NCBI RefSeq assembly: GCF_025336525.1
Contig: NZ_JAOCZP010000014.1
Coordinates: 1-64,000, forward strand
DNA: 64,000 bases
Source: Chelativorans salis
GTDB lineage: Bacteria; Pseudomonadota; Alphaproteobacteria; Rhizobiales; Rhizobiaceae
Direction: 5' to 3'
Position numbers and translations under genes: made by a program. How positions within the stretch are numbered: position 1 is the first letter of the stretch; each line of letters opens with the position of its first letter. This document shows positions 27,273-36,977 of this stretch, piece after piece. The notes beneath the pieces were generated by a model. The model saw only the letters and a list, made by a program, of their open reading frames with translations. It had not been told where the DNA came from and made no database searches.

Positions 27273-28514
27273 ATGCAGCTCATCCTGGAAATCGCCTTCA
27301 CGCATATTGCCGGGCGCGGACGGCAGACGCTGGTGGCCATTATCGGTGTTGCAGTCGGTGTCGGCTTCTCGATCGCCATGGCGGCACTCATGGAGGGTGG
27401 CCAGGACGACTTCGTCGAGCAACTCGTCAACACCATGCCTCACGTGGAGGTGACCGACGAGGAGCGTTCCGCGCGCCGTCAGCCGGCGGAGGCGATCTTC
27501 GCCGTCACCGAAATCTCAGGCCTCAGACCCCGCGAGGATCGCCGCGGCATCATCAATCCGACGGCCGCCCTTGCTTGGCTAGGTGGGTGGGTTCCCGGCC
27601 GCTTCGCGCCCAGCTTGAACGCGCAAGGGGTGGTGCGCTTCTCCGGCCGTGAGGTCGGCGCCGCCATCGTCGGCATTGATCCGCAGAGCGAGCGCGGCGT
27701 TTCTCCGATCGTCGGTGAGTTCGTCGCCGGCGATTTCGCGGCGCTGACGGCAGGCGGCAACAACATCGTCATCGGCGACACCATGGCCGAGCGGTTGGGC
27801 GCGGAGCTTGGCGACACAGTCACCGCCGTCTCCTCACAAGGGCTGACACGCAACTTCAGGATCGTCGGCCTCTTCCACACGGGCACGACGGCGCGTGACG
27901 AGGGCGAGGCCTATGTGTTGCTGAAGAATGCGCAGATCCTGGCGGAGCGGCCGAACGCCGTCAATAAAATCCGCATCAAGCTCGACGATCCCAATCAGGC
28001 GCCGGCGGTGGCGCGCCGCGTCGAGGCAGAGCTTGGCTACAAGGCGGAAGCTTGGCAGGAGGCGAACGAGGCGCTCCTAGAGGCGCTCGTCGTGCGCAAC
28101 GTCATCATGTACACGGTCGTCGCGGCCATCATGCTGGTGGCCGGTTTCGGCATCTTCAACATCATCTCCACGATCACCCACGAAAAAGCACGCGACATCG
28201 CCATCATGAAGTCGCTGGGTTTTGCCGAGGGAGACATGCGCCGCCTCTTCCTGCTCGAAGGCGTGGTGATTGGCCTTGGCGGCTCCGCGTTCGGCTGGGC
28301 ACTTGGCTTCGGCCTCGTCTACGCTCTCTCGCTGGTGCGCTTCGAACTCGCCGCCACCGGCCAGGAGATGACCCGTCTGCCGATTGCCTGGAGCTTGCTT
28401 CACTATCTCATCGCATCCGGCTTCGCTTTGGCCTCCGCCGCAGTTGCAGGCTATCTGCCGGCGCGTCGCGCGGCGAGGCAGAACCCGGTCGACATCATAC
28501 GGGGCGCGACATGA
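27273..28514 (+). CDS. MacB/FtsX-type ABC transporter permease
   Basis: A 413-residue membrane protein with one helix near the N-terminus (about 15-40), a large periplasmic domain (about 45-265) and three C-terminal helices; the FtsX motif region reads ISTITHEKARDIAIMKSLGF. This is the MacB/LolC topology in a separate-ATPase arrangement, typical of mechanotransmission exporters. The ATG at 27273, with AGGTGAG just upstream, is preferred to a GTG at 27264 that overlaps the preceding stop. The stop overlaps the ATPase start (ATGA). Confidence 0.83.
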   Translation: MQLILEIAFTHIAGRGRQTLVAIIGVAVGVGFSIAMAALMEGGQDDFVEQLVNTMPHVEVTDEERSARRQPAEAIFAVTEISGLRPREDRRGIINPTAALAWLGGWVPGRFAPSLNAQGVVRFSGREVGAAIVGIDPQSERGVSPIVGEFVAGDFAALTAGGNNIVIGDTMAERLGAELGDTVTAVSSQGLTRNFRIVGLFHTGTTARDEGEAYVLLKNAQILAERPNAVNKIRIKLDDPNQAPAVARRVEAELGYKAEAWQEANEALLEALVVRNVIMYTVVAAIMLVAGFGIFNIISTITHEKARDIAIMKSLGFAEGDMRRLFLLEGVVIGLGGSAFGWALGFGLVYALSLVRFELAATGQEMTRLPIAWSLLHYLIASGFALASAAVAGYLPARRAARQNPVDIIRGAT

Positions 28515-29215
28515 GTGCGCTTATAGAAGCGGAGAACCTGACGCGCGTCTTGCACGAGACGGTGCCCGTGACACTGGTCATGGACGTCTCGCTTACCATC
28601 GGCGAAAACGAGTTTATCGCTGTCACCGGCCCGTCGGGCTCCGGCAAGTCCTCTCTGCTTTATCTGCTCGGCCTGCTCGACCGGCCGACGAGCGGCACGC
28701 TCAGGGTAGGCGGCCGCGACGCCGAGCCGATGGGCGAGGGGGAGCGCGCGGGCATGCGGCTTTCCATGCTCGGCTTCGTTTTCCAGTTTCATTTCCTGCT
28801 GCCGGAGTTCTCCGCGCGCGAAAATGTCGAGATCCCCATGCGCAAGCTCGGCCGGTTGAGCCGGCCAAAGATGCGCGCGCGGGCAGCGGAAATCCTGGAA
28901 TCCCTCGGCCTCGAAGGTCATATCGACAAGCGTCCCGATCAGCTTTCTGGTGGACAACGTCAGCGCGTGGCGGTGGCGCGGGCTCTGGCTAACGACCCGC
29001 CGCTCATTCTTGCCGACGAGCCGACGGGCAGCCTCGACACCAAAAGCTCCGAGCAGGTGTTCAGGATACTCGAAGCAGTGGTGCGCGAACGAGGCAAGAC
29101 GGTTGTCGCCGTAACCCACGATCTCGATTTGGCAGCGCGCATGGACCGTCGCATCCATCTGGTGGACGGGAAGATCGAAGCGGATGAAAGCCTGGCGAGT
29201 GCGGAAAAGCACTGA
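28511..29215 (+). CDS. ABC transporter ATP-binding protein (MacB/LolD type)
   Basis: A 234-residue ATPase with Walker A GPSGSGKSS, the LolD/MacB-typical Q-loop region (GFVFQFHFLLPEFSARENV), signature LSGGQRQRVAVARAL, Walker B LILADEPTGSLD and H-loop VTHD. It pairs with the FtsX-type permease through an ATGA overlap and completes a tripartite efflux system predicted to expel a toxic compound or lipid-like molecule sensed by the TetR repressor. Confidence 0.88.
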   Translation: MSALIEAENLTRVLHETVPVTLVMDVSLTIGENEFIAVTGPSGSGKSSLLYLLGLLDRPTSGTLRVGGRDAEPMGEGERAGMRLSMLGFVFQFHFLLPEFSARENVEIPMRKLGRLSRPKMRARAAEILESLGLEGHIDKRPDQLSGGQRQRVAVARALANDPPLILADEPTGSLDTKSSEQVFRILEAVVRERGKTVVAVTHDLDLAARMDRRIHLVDGKIEADESLASAEKH

Positions 29216-29253
29216 GCAGCCTCGACCGGTAGATATATTGGAGAAGGGCAAAC

Positions 29254-29380
29254 AAAAAAGCACCCGCCGGGGGAGGAGATCCGGCGGGTGCCTTTTGGGT
29301 TGGCCAGCACTTGGGAGGAGGATAAGGGCTGGCCGAGCTCGACAGGGTTTGGGAGGAGGAGAACCCCGTCGAGAACTTGA
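29254..29380 (-). ncRNA. trans-acting small RNA of the alpha-r14 (NfeR1) type
   Basis: On the minus strand a non-coding stretch of about 125 nt folds into three consecutive stem-loops whose loops all carry CTCCTCCC-type anti-Shine-Dalgarno sequence: hairpin 1 at 29373-29338 (stem CTCGAC/GTCGAG), hairpin 2 at 29334-29302 (stem GGCCAGC/GCTGGCC) and hairpin 3 at 29291-29260 (11-bp GC stem). Hairpin 3 is followed by TTTTTT (29259-29254), a strong rho-independent terminator. Three hairpins with CU-rich loops and a length near 120 nt are the published hallmarks of the alpha-r14 family in rhizobia, which pairs with ribosome-binding sites of transporter mRNAs. The 5' end is approximate, placed after a TATGTA box at about 29391-29386. 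Confidence 0.85.
29260..29298 (+). terminator. terminator at the end of the efflux operon, shared with the small RNA
   Basis: The 11-bp stem GCACCCGCCGG/CCGGCGGGTGC is followed on the plus strand by CTTTT, giving a weaker terminator 45 bp after the ATPase gene. On the minus strand it is the strong terminator of the small RNA, so it is bidirectional. Confidence 0.65.
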
Positions 29381-29381
29381 C

Positions 29382-29725
29382 GCGTACATAGTCCTGTTGG
29401 CGCAGGGTTTAAAGGGGCGAAATGCATACCTGCCTTGCATTTTTGTGCGGTGCGGCATTCGGGCGCGCCCCTCCGCAGGTGCGGCACCTATCCAGCAGCA
29501 CTCTGGGGCTGCTGTTCCATTCAAAATTATTCTTGGAGGAAGCCATTGGACGCCTAGACATCTACTCTTCCCGATTGCCTCCGGTTGAACGGACCGACAC
29601 GACGACCTCGGCACGTTCCGTTGCTGGACGGATACGCCTGCGGCGTTGCGGACGCATACGGTGCGGGCGGGCTGCAAATCAATCTCTGGGGCATTCCGCA
29701 GCCAGGTCATTTCACACGGCTGTAC
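29382..29725. other. gap upstream of the small RNA
   Basis: This holds the probable promoter of the small RNA (minus strand TTTAAA, 17 bases, TATGTA, about 29414-29386). The rest, up to the end of the TIGR02588 gene, shows no convincing gene, repeat or terminator. Confidence 0.4.
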
Positions 29726-30175
29726 CTACGGATCCGTGTAGCCCTTCGCGACGAGCCGCAGCCGGTATCGACTCGGGTCCCGGCTGAAAAGGAGCCCGCC
29801 TCGCTGCCCAGAATGCGCGGGGATGTAGTCGATCGTAACTCCGCTCGTCTCGATCGTCTGGGCATCGCGCTCGATCCGCCCTTCAATCTCCACCCCCGCG
29901 GCGGTCACGTCGCTCCCGTTGACGGCGCGGAAGTCGACGCGAAAGCCGTTGTCCGTCGCCTCGACCTGTTCGACAAGAACGCGCAGCTCCGGCTTCATCG
30001 CCGCCGTATTGAGCGCGTGATAGAGGATGAAGCCGACTATCGCCAGGACGACGAGGGCCGAGAGCCCTCCTACCACCCATTCAAGCGCGTGCGGCTTCTT
30101 GCTCCGGCTTTCATCATGCTTCGGCGTTTGTTGCGCCGCCCCACTCTTCATCGACCGCTGCCGCTTCTGTCCCAT
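29726..30175 (-). CDS. TIGR02588 family protein
   Basis: A 149-residue protein with a basic cytoplasmic head, one membrane helix at about residues 32-54 (ALEWVVGGLSALVVLAIVGF) and an extracytoplasmic beta-rich domain. Family TIGR02588 is a conserved hypothetical family always found next to TIGR02587, as here. The ATG at 30175 follows GGGGGAGG by a good distance and is preferred to a TTG six codons earlier. The upstream gene ends 14 bases before, so the two are one operon. The biochemical role is unknown. Confidence 0.8.
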   Translation of the reverse strand: MGQKRQRSMKSGAAQQTPKHDESRSKKPHALEWVVGGLSALVVLAIVGFILYHALNTAAMKPELRVLVEQVEATDNGFRVDFRAVNGSDVTAAGVEIEGRIERDAQTIETSGVTIDYIPAHSGQRGGLLFSRDPSRYRLRLVAKGYTDP

Positions 30176-30189
30176 CCGGCGCCTCCCCC

Positions 30190-31062
30190 TCAAAGGATCA
30201 GCCGCGCCGCCGCCGCACCGATGGCAGCGGGAAAAGCCAGGACCACCATGGACATGAGCACCGGCATCAGAGCGACGTCATCGGTCCGCCCGAAGGTCCA
30301 AAGCGCATAGAGGCTAATCAGCAGGGCGATTGCATAACCGGTTACGGTGAAACGCAGAAAGGCGCTCCACCAAGGCGTTTCAGGCGGCAGGGAAGGATCT
30401 GAACCTGCGAATTCCAGGGCATAGACGAAAGCGTGCATCAGGAAGATGGACAGGGCGATCAACGCCAGCGCGTGCCATCCGGTCATCTTGTAGGAAATCA
30501 GCACCATCTCCTCGGTCGGCGCCACGTTGAGGCTGAGGAAGAGAGCGCCAACCGCCATCAGGAACAGCTCGCTGGCATAGTTCACCTGCTCCGTCCCCTC
30601 GGACGGCTCGACCTTGCTTCCGCCGAGCTGGCTGCGCCCGAGGAGCGCGCCTATGCTCGCCGGCACCGACTGCAGCGCTACCTTGCCGACGATCTCATCC
30701 GCAGGCATGGCAAAGGTGACAACGCCGAAAACGGCGAGCACGACGACGCTGGCAACGATACCGATAGCATAGGCGACCGCCACATCGCGCAGATCGTCGT
30801 GCCAGCGCGTGGTCTCCTCGAAGCCCGCATGGTGGGAAAGGAGTATCAAGAGCGGCACGTTGAGGATCAGGAGGAGGGCGAGGCGAAAGCGGTCCACGTA
30901 GAAGCCGAGCCACCACATCTCCATCGTCATCAGCATCGGCAGGCCGAAGATCAAGGCGCCGCCAAAGCCCCGGCCAAGCCCGACGAGCAATTTGCGGCGC
31001 GGCGACTGGCGCACTTGCTGTTCTATCTCCTGCCCGGCGGGGCGGCTTCTCGCCTTTTGCAT
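30190..31062 (-). CDS. TIGR02587 family membrane protein
   Basis: A 290-residue polytopic protein with seven or more helices, starting with a basic cytoplasmic stretch and GLGRGFGGALIFGLPMLMTMEMWWLGF, the family-typical beginning. NVAPTEEMVLISYKM at about residue 185 is another conserved part. No transport or enzymatic motif is known. The ATG at 31062 lacks a ribosome-binding site, but a full-consensus EcfG promoter ends ten bases upstream, so the message may be leaderless. A stress-linked membrane function is inferred. Confidence 0.8.
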   Translation of the reverse strand: MQKARSRPAGQEIEQQVRQSPRRKLLVGLGRGFGGALIFGLPMLMTMEMWWLGFYVDRFRLALLLILNVPLLILLSHHAGFEETTRWHDDLRDVAVAYAIGIVASVVVLAVFGVVTFAMPADEIVGKVALQSVPASIGALLGRSQLGGSKVEPSEGTEQVNYASELFLMAVGALFLSLNVAPTEEMVLISYKMTGWHALALIALSIFLMHAFVYALEFAGSDPSLPPETPWWSAFLRFTVTGYAIALLISLYALWTFGRTDDVALMPVLMSMVVLAFPAAIGAAAARLIL

Positions 31063-31071
31063 AGCTGTCCG

Positions 31072-31097
31072 AACGCATCGGAGGGGCGTTGCGTTCC
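31072..31097 (-). promoter_or_regulatory. EcfG-type general stress promoter of the TIGR02587-TIGR02588 operon
   Basis: On the minus strand GGAAC (31097-31093), 17 bases, CGTT (31075-31072): full match. It ends ten bases before the ATG at 31062, so transcription would start at or a few bases before the start codon. Confidence 0.75.
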
Positions 31098-31109
31098 CGC
31101 TCCTGCAGT

Positions 31110-32093
31110 TCAGGCCACCTTGTCCGTGCGGATCGTCGTCAGCATTTCAAGCCTGCGGTTTACCCATCGCCGCACATAGGCGTTCGTCTTGACGGCTATT
31201 GAGGTCTTCAGCCGATTGAACGCATGCGGCGCCTCCGGCACGACCGTCAGTTCGGCATTGCCGTTGGCAGCGTTCCACCGTTCCGCCATCTGCAGAGTGT
31301 CGTCCAGCAGCGGGTCGAGAGCGCCCACCAAGAAGAGTGCCGGTGGTAGACCCGCCAGGTCTGCGTAAAGCGGGGAGATGTCCGGTCTGCGCCTTTCCAC
31401 ATCGCTCCTGTCCGCAGTCAACCGTTTGAGGTTGCGAAAGGCCGATGGGCCGTGCAGCACCAGTGTCTCGGGCCCTGCGGCGCGAAGGCTCGGGCTGCCG
31501 CTCAGATCATAAGCGCCGTAAAACAGCACCGCCCCGGCAAGCCTGGAGGCCTGCCCCGCATCACGTAGGGCAAGCAGCGCGCACGCCGCCAGATGTGCGC
31601 CGGCCGATTCGCCACCGATGACGATGCGGTCCGTCCCGAATTCGCTCATGCAGTTTTCCACAAGCCAAAAGGCCACCTTGCGGCAGTCCTCGATGCAGAG
31701 ATCGAGCCGATTGTCGAGAGCCAGGCGATACTCCACACTCACCACGGCCATGCCGCATTCTGCGGCGATCATCGCGTTGCACGGGTCGTCGCAGCGAGCA
31801 TTGCCGACGATCCATGCGCCGCCGTGAATATCGAGATAGATGCCCTTGGGCCGGGTGTTCGGGCGCAGTATCCTCACTAAGATCCGCCCCCCGTCGAACA
31901 CAACCTCACGCATCTCGACGCGTACATCCAGACGCTGCAGATAGGGCTGCGGGCGAAGCTGCTGCGCCCGCATAACGCCCTGCATGAGAAATGCTTTGAT
32001 CCGCCCACGCGGGCGGAACTTCGGCATCCAGGCGAGCTTCCGGTTGAGGTGCCTGGCTTCGGCGAGATCGGCGGGATCGAGACGTAGAGGCAT
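31110..32093 (-). CDS. alpha/beta hydrolase, hormone-sensitive-lipase family
   Basis: A 327-residue esterase-like protein. The oxyanion motif is DIHGGAW (about residue 92), the nucleophile elbow is GGESAGAH (GxSxG, about 163), the acid lies in GALDPLLDD and the catalytic His in APHAFN, the order expected for the HSL/type IV family. No signal peptide, so cytoplasmic. Substrate is probably a short acyl ester. It has no operon partner; a near-consensus EcfG element lies 160 bp upstream. Confidence 0.83.
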   Translation of the reverse strand: MPLRLDPADLAEARHLNRKLAWMPKFRPRGRIKAFLMQGVMRAQQLRPQPYLQRLDVRVEMREVVFDGGRILVRILRPNTRPKGIYLDIHGGAWIVGNARCDDPCNAMIAAECGMAVVSVEYRLALDNRLDLCIEDCRKVAFWLVENCMSEFGTDRIVIGGESAGAHLAACALLALRDAGQASRLAGAVLFYGAYDLSGSPSLRAAGPETLVLHGPSAFRNLKRLTADRSDVERRRPDISPLYADLAGLPPALFLVGALDPLLDDTLQMAERWNAANGNAELTVVPEAPHAFNRLKTSIAVKTNAYVRRWVNRRLEMLTTIRTDKVA

Positions 32094-32651
32094 GTCTGAA
32101 TTCAGCGGTGCTGGCAGGGCACGTCCAGGTGGTTCAATTGGGCTCGCCTTCGAGTTTTCAACAAGAAGCCGGCTTTTCCAAGGGGCGTGAGGTGGCGGAA
32201 ACCGTCGAGGGGCAGCCTTCGCAGGTTCAGCCGAACGTCTCGACAGCCGTCACTAACCGGTAGCCGTCAAAAAAGTTCCGTCAGCAGCGTCGACCGCCGG
32301 ACTGGACCTTGCTGCACTGTTGTGCGATTCTGCGACTCACTGCGGAACCGTCAAAGGCAACCGCAGGGCCGGCATTCAGGCAATGCCTCTGACTCCCGGG
32401 GGCGCCGGCCTCAGTTCTCCCAGTGGGGGCGCGGGGAGAAGCGTTGCGTTACGGCGAAAGGTTCAGGAAGCGGTCTTTCGAAGAGGTAGTTGCGCGAGCC
32501 TTCATGAGTTCGGGCACAGCTTCGCACGCATCCTCGGTACCGCATTCGACGTTGCAGGTACCGCCAAGGCGAGTCATATCAACATCCATGCCGCGATTGC
32601 CTAAGCGCGCAAGCTGGCGGCGCATCCAAAACCCGTACCCGGAGCATGATG
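32094..32651. other. 558-bp gap
   Basis: Apart from the possible EcfG element at 32255-32279, no gene is supported between the divergent esterase and DapA-family genes. A short open frame ending at 32604 reads like the tail of a protein but has no start, partner or recognisable domain. Confidence 0.4.
32255..32279 (-). promoter_or_regulatory. possible EcfG-type promoter for the esterase
   Basis: On the minus strand GGAAC (32279-32275), 16 bases, GGTT (32258-32255): one mismatch to consensus. It is about 160 bp upstream of the esterase start. Confidence 0.35.
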
Positions 32652-33563
32652 ATGAACTCGCGCTCGCCACGAATTTCCGGCGTCTTCTCCGCCGCCGCCA
32701 CGCCTCTCGGCAGGAACTTCGCCCCGGACCTCGGCCTCTTCAAGGTCCATTGCCGCCGGCTGATCGAAGAGGGATGCGACGGTCTGGCGGTGCTCGGCAC
32801 GACGGGGGAGGCAAATTCTTTCTCGCGCGATGAACGCAGGCAGATTCTGGAGGCAGCCCTCGAAGCAGGCCTCAAGCCAGGCCAGCTCATCCCCGGTACC
32901 GGCACACCGGCGATCCCCGACACCGTGGCACTGACGAAGGATGCGTTGGCACTCGGTATCAACCGCGTCCTCATGCTCCCGCCCTTCTACTACAAGGGCG
33001 TTTCTGACGACGGCCTCTTCGCCGCCTATGCCGAGACCATCGAGCGCATCGGCGACGCGCGCTTGCAGGTGCTGCTCTATCATATCCCGCCGATGTCCGC
33101 CGTGCCGCTGTCGATCCCGCTGATCGAGCGGCTGGCCGCGGCCTATCCGGACACGGTGGTGGGCATCAAGGATTCGGGCGGCGACATCGCCAACATGAAG
33201 GCGGTGCTTGCCGCCGTGCCGGGCTTTGCGGTCCTCTCTGGCGCCGATCCGCTGATGCTGCCGTTGCTGGAGGCCGGCGGCCACGGATGCATCACCGCGA
33301 CATCCAATCTGATTGCCGGCGAGTTAAGAACCGTCTTCGACCATTTCGCTGATCCAGAGCGCAAGGTCGAGGTCGCCCAAGCGCAGGAGCGCATCACCGC
33401 CTGGCGCACCCTCGCCAACCGCTTTCCGCAAATCCCCACTGTCAAGGCATTGCTCGCGCTCAAGACAGGCGAGACGACCTGGCGCAACGTGCGCCCGCCA
33501 CTTCGCCCGCTCGACGATGCGCAGCTTGAGGAGTTGAAAGCCACCATGGCCGCGCTCGGCTAA
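32652..33563 (+). CDS. dihydrodipicolinate synthase/N-acetylneuraminate lyase family protein
   Basis: A 303-residue class I aldolase-type barrel. The family motifs are GTTGEANSFS (about residue 50), the catalytic Tyr143 in YHIPP and the Schiff-base Lys173 in GIKDSGGD. Such non-DapA members cleave or form 2-keto-3-deoxy sugar acids, sialic acid or related compounds. Three ATGs stand in a row at 32646, 32649 and 32652; the third has the best distance from GGAG. It stands alone between the esterase and the sugar-transport region, so the substrate cannot be told. Confidence 0.83.
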   Translation: MNSRSPRISGVFSAAATPLGRNFAPDLGLFKVHCRRLIEEGCDGLAVLGTTGEANSFSRDERRQILEAALEAGLKPGQLIPGTGTPAIPDTVALTKDALALGINRVLMLPPFYYKGVSDDGLFAAYAETIERIGDARLQVLLYHIPPMSAVPLSIPLIERLAAAYPDTVVGIKDSGGDIANMKAVLAAVPGFAVLSGADPLMLPLLEAGGHGCITATSNLIAGELRTVFDHFADPERKVEVAQAQERITAWRTLANRFPQIPTVKALLALKTGETTWRNVRPPLRPLDDAQLEELKATMAALG

Positions 33564-33743
33564 GCAGGGCAGGGGCATCAGCACGAACGAGGAAAGCCGA
33601 TGCCCCGGCTACCCGCCTCTCACCCAAGGCTATCGCCCATGGATGGGGTCATAGTTCGGCTTCGCCGGCCCCCCTCCCTCAATCCCTCCCCATCCTGAGC
33701 TTGCCGAAGGGGGGAGGGAAGCCCGGCTGAGCACTGCATCGTC

Positions 33744-33765
33744 CCCCTCCCCTTGAGGGGAGGGG
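33744..33765. repeat. GC-rich intergenic palindrome
   Basis: CCCCTCCCC-TTGA-GGGGAGGGG, a perfect 9-bp inverted repeat in the gap between convergent genes, followed by a G-rich tract. It looks like a dispersed extragenic palindrome of this group; it has no U-tract but could slow polymerase from either side. Confidence 0.55.
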
Positions 33766-33821
33766 TTGGGGGTGGGGGTCAAACAGACAAAACGAAAGCC
33801 ATATGCGATAGCCCTGGCCTC

Positions 33822-35837
33822 TCACCGCTCTCCCGTCTCCAGCCAGCGCACATCCGCTGCCGACAGCTTGAGCGAAAGCGCCGTCAGGCTGTCGTCGAGC
33901 TCCATCAGCCGCCGCGGCCCGATGAGCGGCACCACGGGGAAGGGCTGCGCCAACGCATAGGCGAGCGCGACGTGGATCGGCTTCACCCCACGCTCCCTCG
34001 CCATCTTCTCGGCGCGGTCGCGGCGGGCGAAGTTGTCGTCCGAGTACCAGCAGCGCACCAGTTCCGCATTGTCGCGCTTGTCGCGGCCCGCCCGCTCGGT
34101 GAAGAAGCCGCGCCCCTGGCTCGACCAGGCGAAATTGGGGATCTGGTGTTCGGTCAACCACGCTTTCCACGCCGCATCCGAAGCGCTCACGCATCCGGCC
34201 CAGATCGGGTCGATCATCTGAGCGAGCGAGAAGTTGTTGGATAGAACGCCGGGCGCCGTCTTGCCATTCTTCCTGGCATAGTCGATTGCCTCGCTCATCC
34301 GCTCCATCGACCAGTTCGAGCCGCCGAACAGCCCGCGGATGCGCCCCGCCTTCACCTCCGCATCCATCGCATCGACGAACTCGCCCACCGGCACGTCCGG
34401 GTTGTCGCGGTGCATGAAATAGACGTCGACATGGTCGGTCTTGAGCCGCTCCAACGATTGGTCGAGCTGCTTGGCGATCACATCGGGATAGGCAAGCGGC
34501 GAATGCGCGCCCTTGCCGATCACCACCGCCTCCTCGCGCACGCCGCGGCTTGAAAGCCAGTCGCCGAGGATCGCCTCGGTGCGTCCGCCGCCATAGACGA
34601 AGGCGGTGTCGAAAACATTGCCGCCAGCCTCGTAAAAGGCGTCGAGCAGGATGGCGGCACTGGCGAAATCGGGGAAATCCTCAAAGCCGAGCGCCACCTC
34701 GGAGAGCGGCTTGCCAATCCCCGGCAGTTCGCGCCGGCCAATGGTCTCCATGCGGTTTTCGAGCTTCTCGCCGGCAAGCGTCGACTTGCGCAGCGCCGGC
34801 TTCTCGACCTCGTAGACGAGGCCGGCCGCCGCGCGCCAGCGGTCGAGGACGCGCATATTGCCCAGCGTGTCATCCCACGTCATGCCAGGTGCTCTGAACT
34901 CCTGGCGCCCGCTGCGCACCGCTTCGGCCACGGCATCGACCTCAAAGGCGTAGAGCCAACGGTCCTCGGCGACCGAAACGGTCTCCTTCGAACCATCGGG
35001 CCTGATGATCTCGATCGCTCCGACGCCACCCTGCTGGCCGCTGGCATACCAGAAATCCGCAACCTCGATACGGCCCTTGGTGCCGAATACCCTGAGCATA
35101 TTGTCCTGCTTAAGCGAGATGGAGCAGGAGGCTTCGGCAATGATCCCATTGTCGAAATTGAGGGCGGCGGAAGCCCACTCGTCGACACCCGTTTCGCCGA
35201 GATGCGCCGTGCCGACGACCCTCACGGGGTCCAGGAAAGGCTTGCCTTCCACGGCGCCCGCGAGGAGGCGCGCGATTGAAACGGGATAGCAGCCGACGTC
35301 GAGAATGCTGCCGCCGGCCAGGTGATTGGCGTAAAGCCGATGCTCGGGCATGACGGAGGGCATGGCGAAGCCGAAGCTCGACCTGATGAGCCGCACTTCG
35401 CCGATCGCCCCGTCAGAGATAAGCTCGATGAGCTTCGCCGTCTGCGGGTGAAAGCGGTACATGAAGGCCTCGCCCATGAACGTGCCGGCCTTGCGTGCGG
35501 CATGGAAGGCGGCGTCGGCCTCATAGGCGGTCAGCCCCATGGGCTTTTCGCATAACACGTGCTTTCCGGCCCGTGCCGCCTTGATCGCCCACTTGGCGTG
35601 AAGAGGGTGCGGTGTGGAGATGTAGACCGCCTCAACCCCAGGATCGTTGAGGAGCGCCTGATAGCCATCGAGCACGCGCGCGCCGGCGAAGTCCTCGGCG
35701 TAGCGCGCCTTGTCAGGCCGCCGTGCGCCGACGGCGACCAGCTCGCCCGTCTCGGAGTGGGCGATGCCGCCGGCGAAGGCCTTGGCGATGTTTCCGGGCC
35801 CGAGAATGCCCCAGCGCAGTTTGGATGATGAAATCAT
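33822..35837 (-). CDS. Gfo/Idh/MocA oxidoreductase fused to an aldo/keto reductase
   Basis: A 671-residue two-enzyme fusion. Residues 1-335 are a Gfo/Idh/MocA dehydrogenase (Rossmann GILGPGNIAKAFAGG at about 8, EKP-MGLT at about 95, and the DVGCYPVSIAR substrate region). Residues 355-671 are an aldo/keto reductase with all four catalytic residues in context: FDTAFVYGGG (Asp, Tyr), VIGKGAH (Lys) and YFMHRDNP (His). One part may oxidise a sugar or polyol and the other reduce a ketosugar using the same NAD(P) pool. It ends the sugar ABC operon, 43 bp after the ATPase gene. The ATG at 35837 begins the dehydrogenase; the frame upstream has no domain. Confidence 0.83.
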   Translation of the reverse strand: MISSSKLRWGILGPGNIAKAFAGGIAHSETGELVAVGARRPDKARYAEDFAGARVLDGYQALLNDPGVEAVYISTPHPLHAKWAIKAARAGKHVLCEKPMGLTAYEADAAFHAARKAGTFMGEAFMYRFHPQTAKLIELISDGAIGEVRLIRSSFGFAMPSVMPEHRLYANHLAGGSILDVGCYPVSIARLLAGAVEGKPFLDPVRVVGTAHLGETGVDEWASAALNFDNGIIAEASCSISLKQDNMLRVFGTKGRIEVADFWYASGQQGGVGAIEIIRPDGSKETVSVAEDRWLYAFEVDAVAEAVRSGRQEFRAPGMTWDDTLGNMRVLDRWRAAAGLVYEVEKPALRKSTLAGEKLENRMETIGRRELPGIGKPLSEVALGFEDFPDFASAAILLDAFYEAGGNVFDTAFVYGGGRTEAILGDWLSSRGVREEAVVIGKGAHSPLAYPDVIAKQLDQSLERLKTDHVDVYFMHRDNPDVPVGEFVDAMDAEVKAGRIRGLFGGSNWSMERMSEAIDYARKNGKTAPGVLSNNFSLAQMIDPIWAGCVSASDAAWKAWLTEHQIPNFAWSSQGRGFFTERAGRDKRDNAELVRCWYSDDNFARRDRAEKMARERGVKPIHVALAYALAQPFPVVPLIGPRRLMELDDSLTALSLKLSAADVRWLETGER

Positions 35838-35880
35838 GGAAAAGGCTGCTTTCTTTCTCTTCTTCGCGTGGTTGTTGCGT

Positions 35881-36966
<1,086 letters not shown>

Positions 36967-36977
36967 GAATTTCGCCC

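Noticed and set aside
32320-32604. Frame ending LHEFGHSFARILGTAF... in the gap before the DapA-family gene
   Set aside because: No start signal or family; the HEFGH resemblance to a zinc-peptidase motif is not supported by surrounding sequence.
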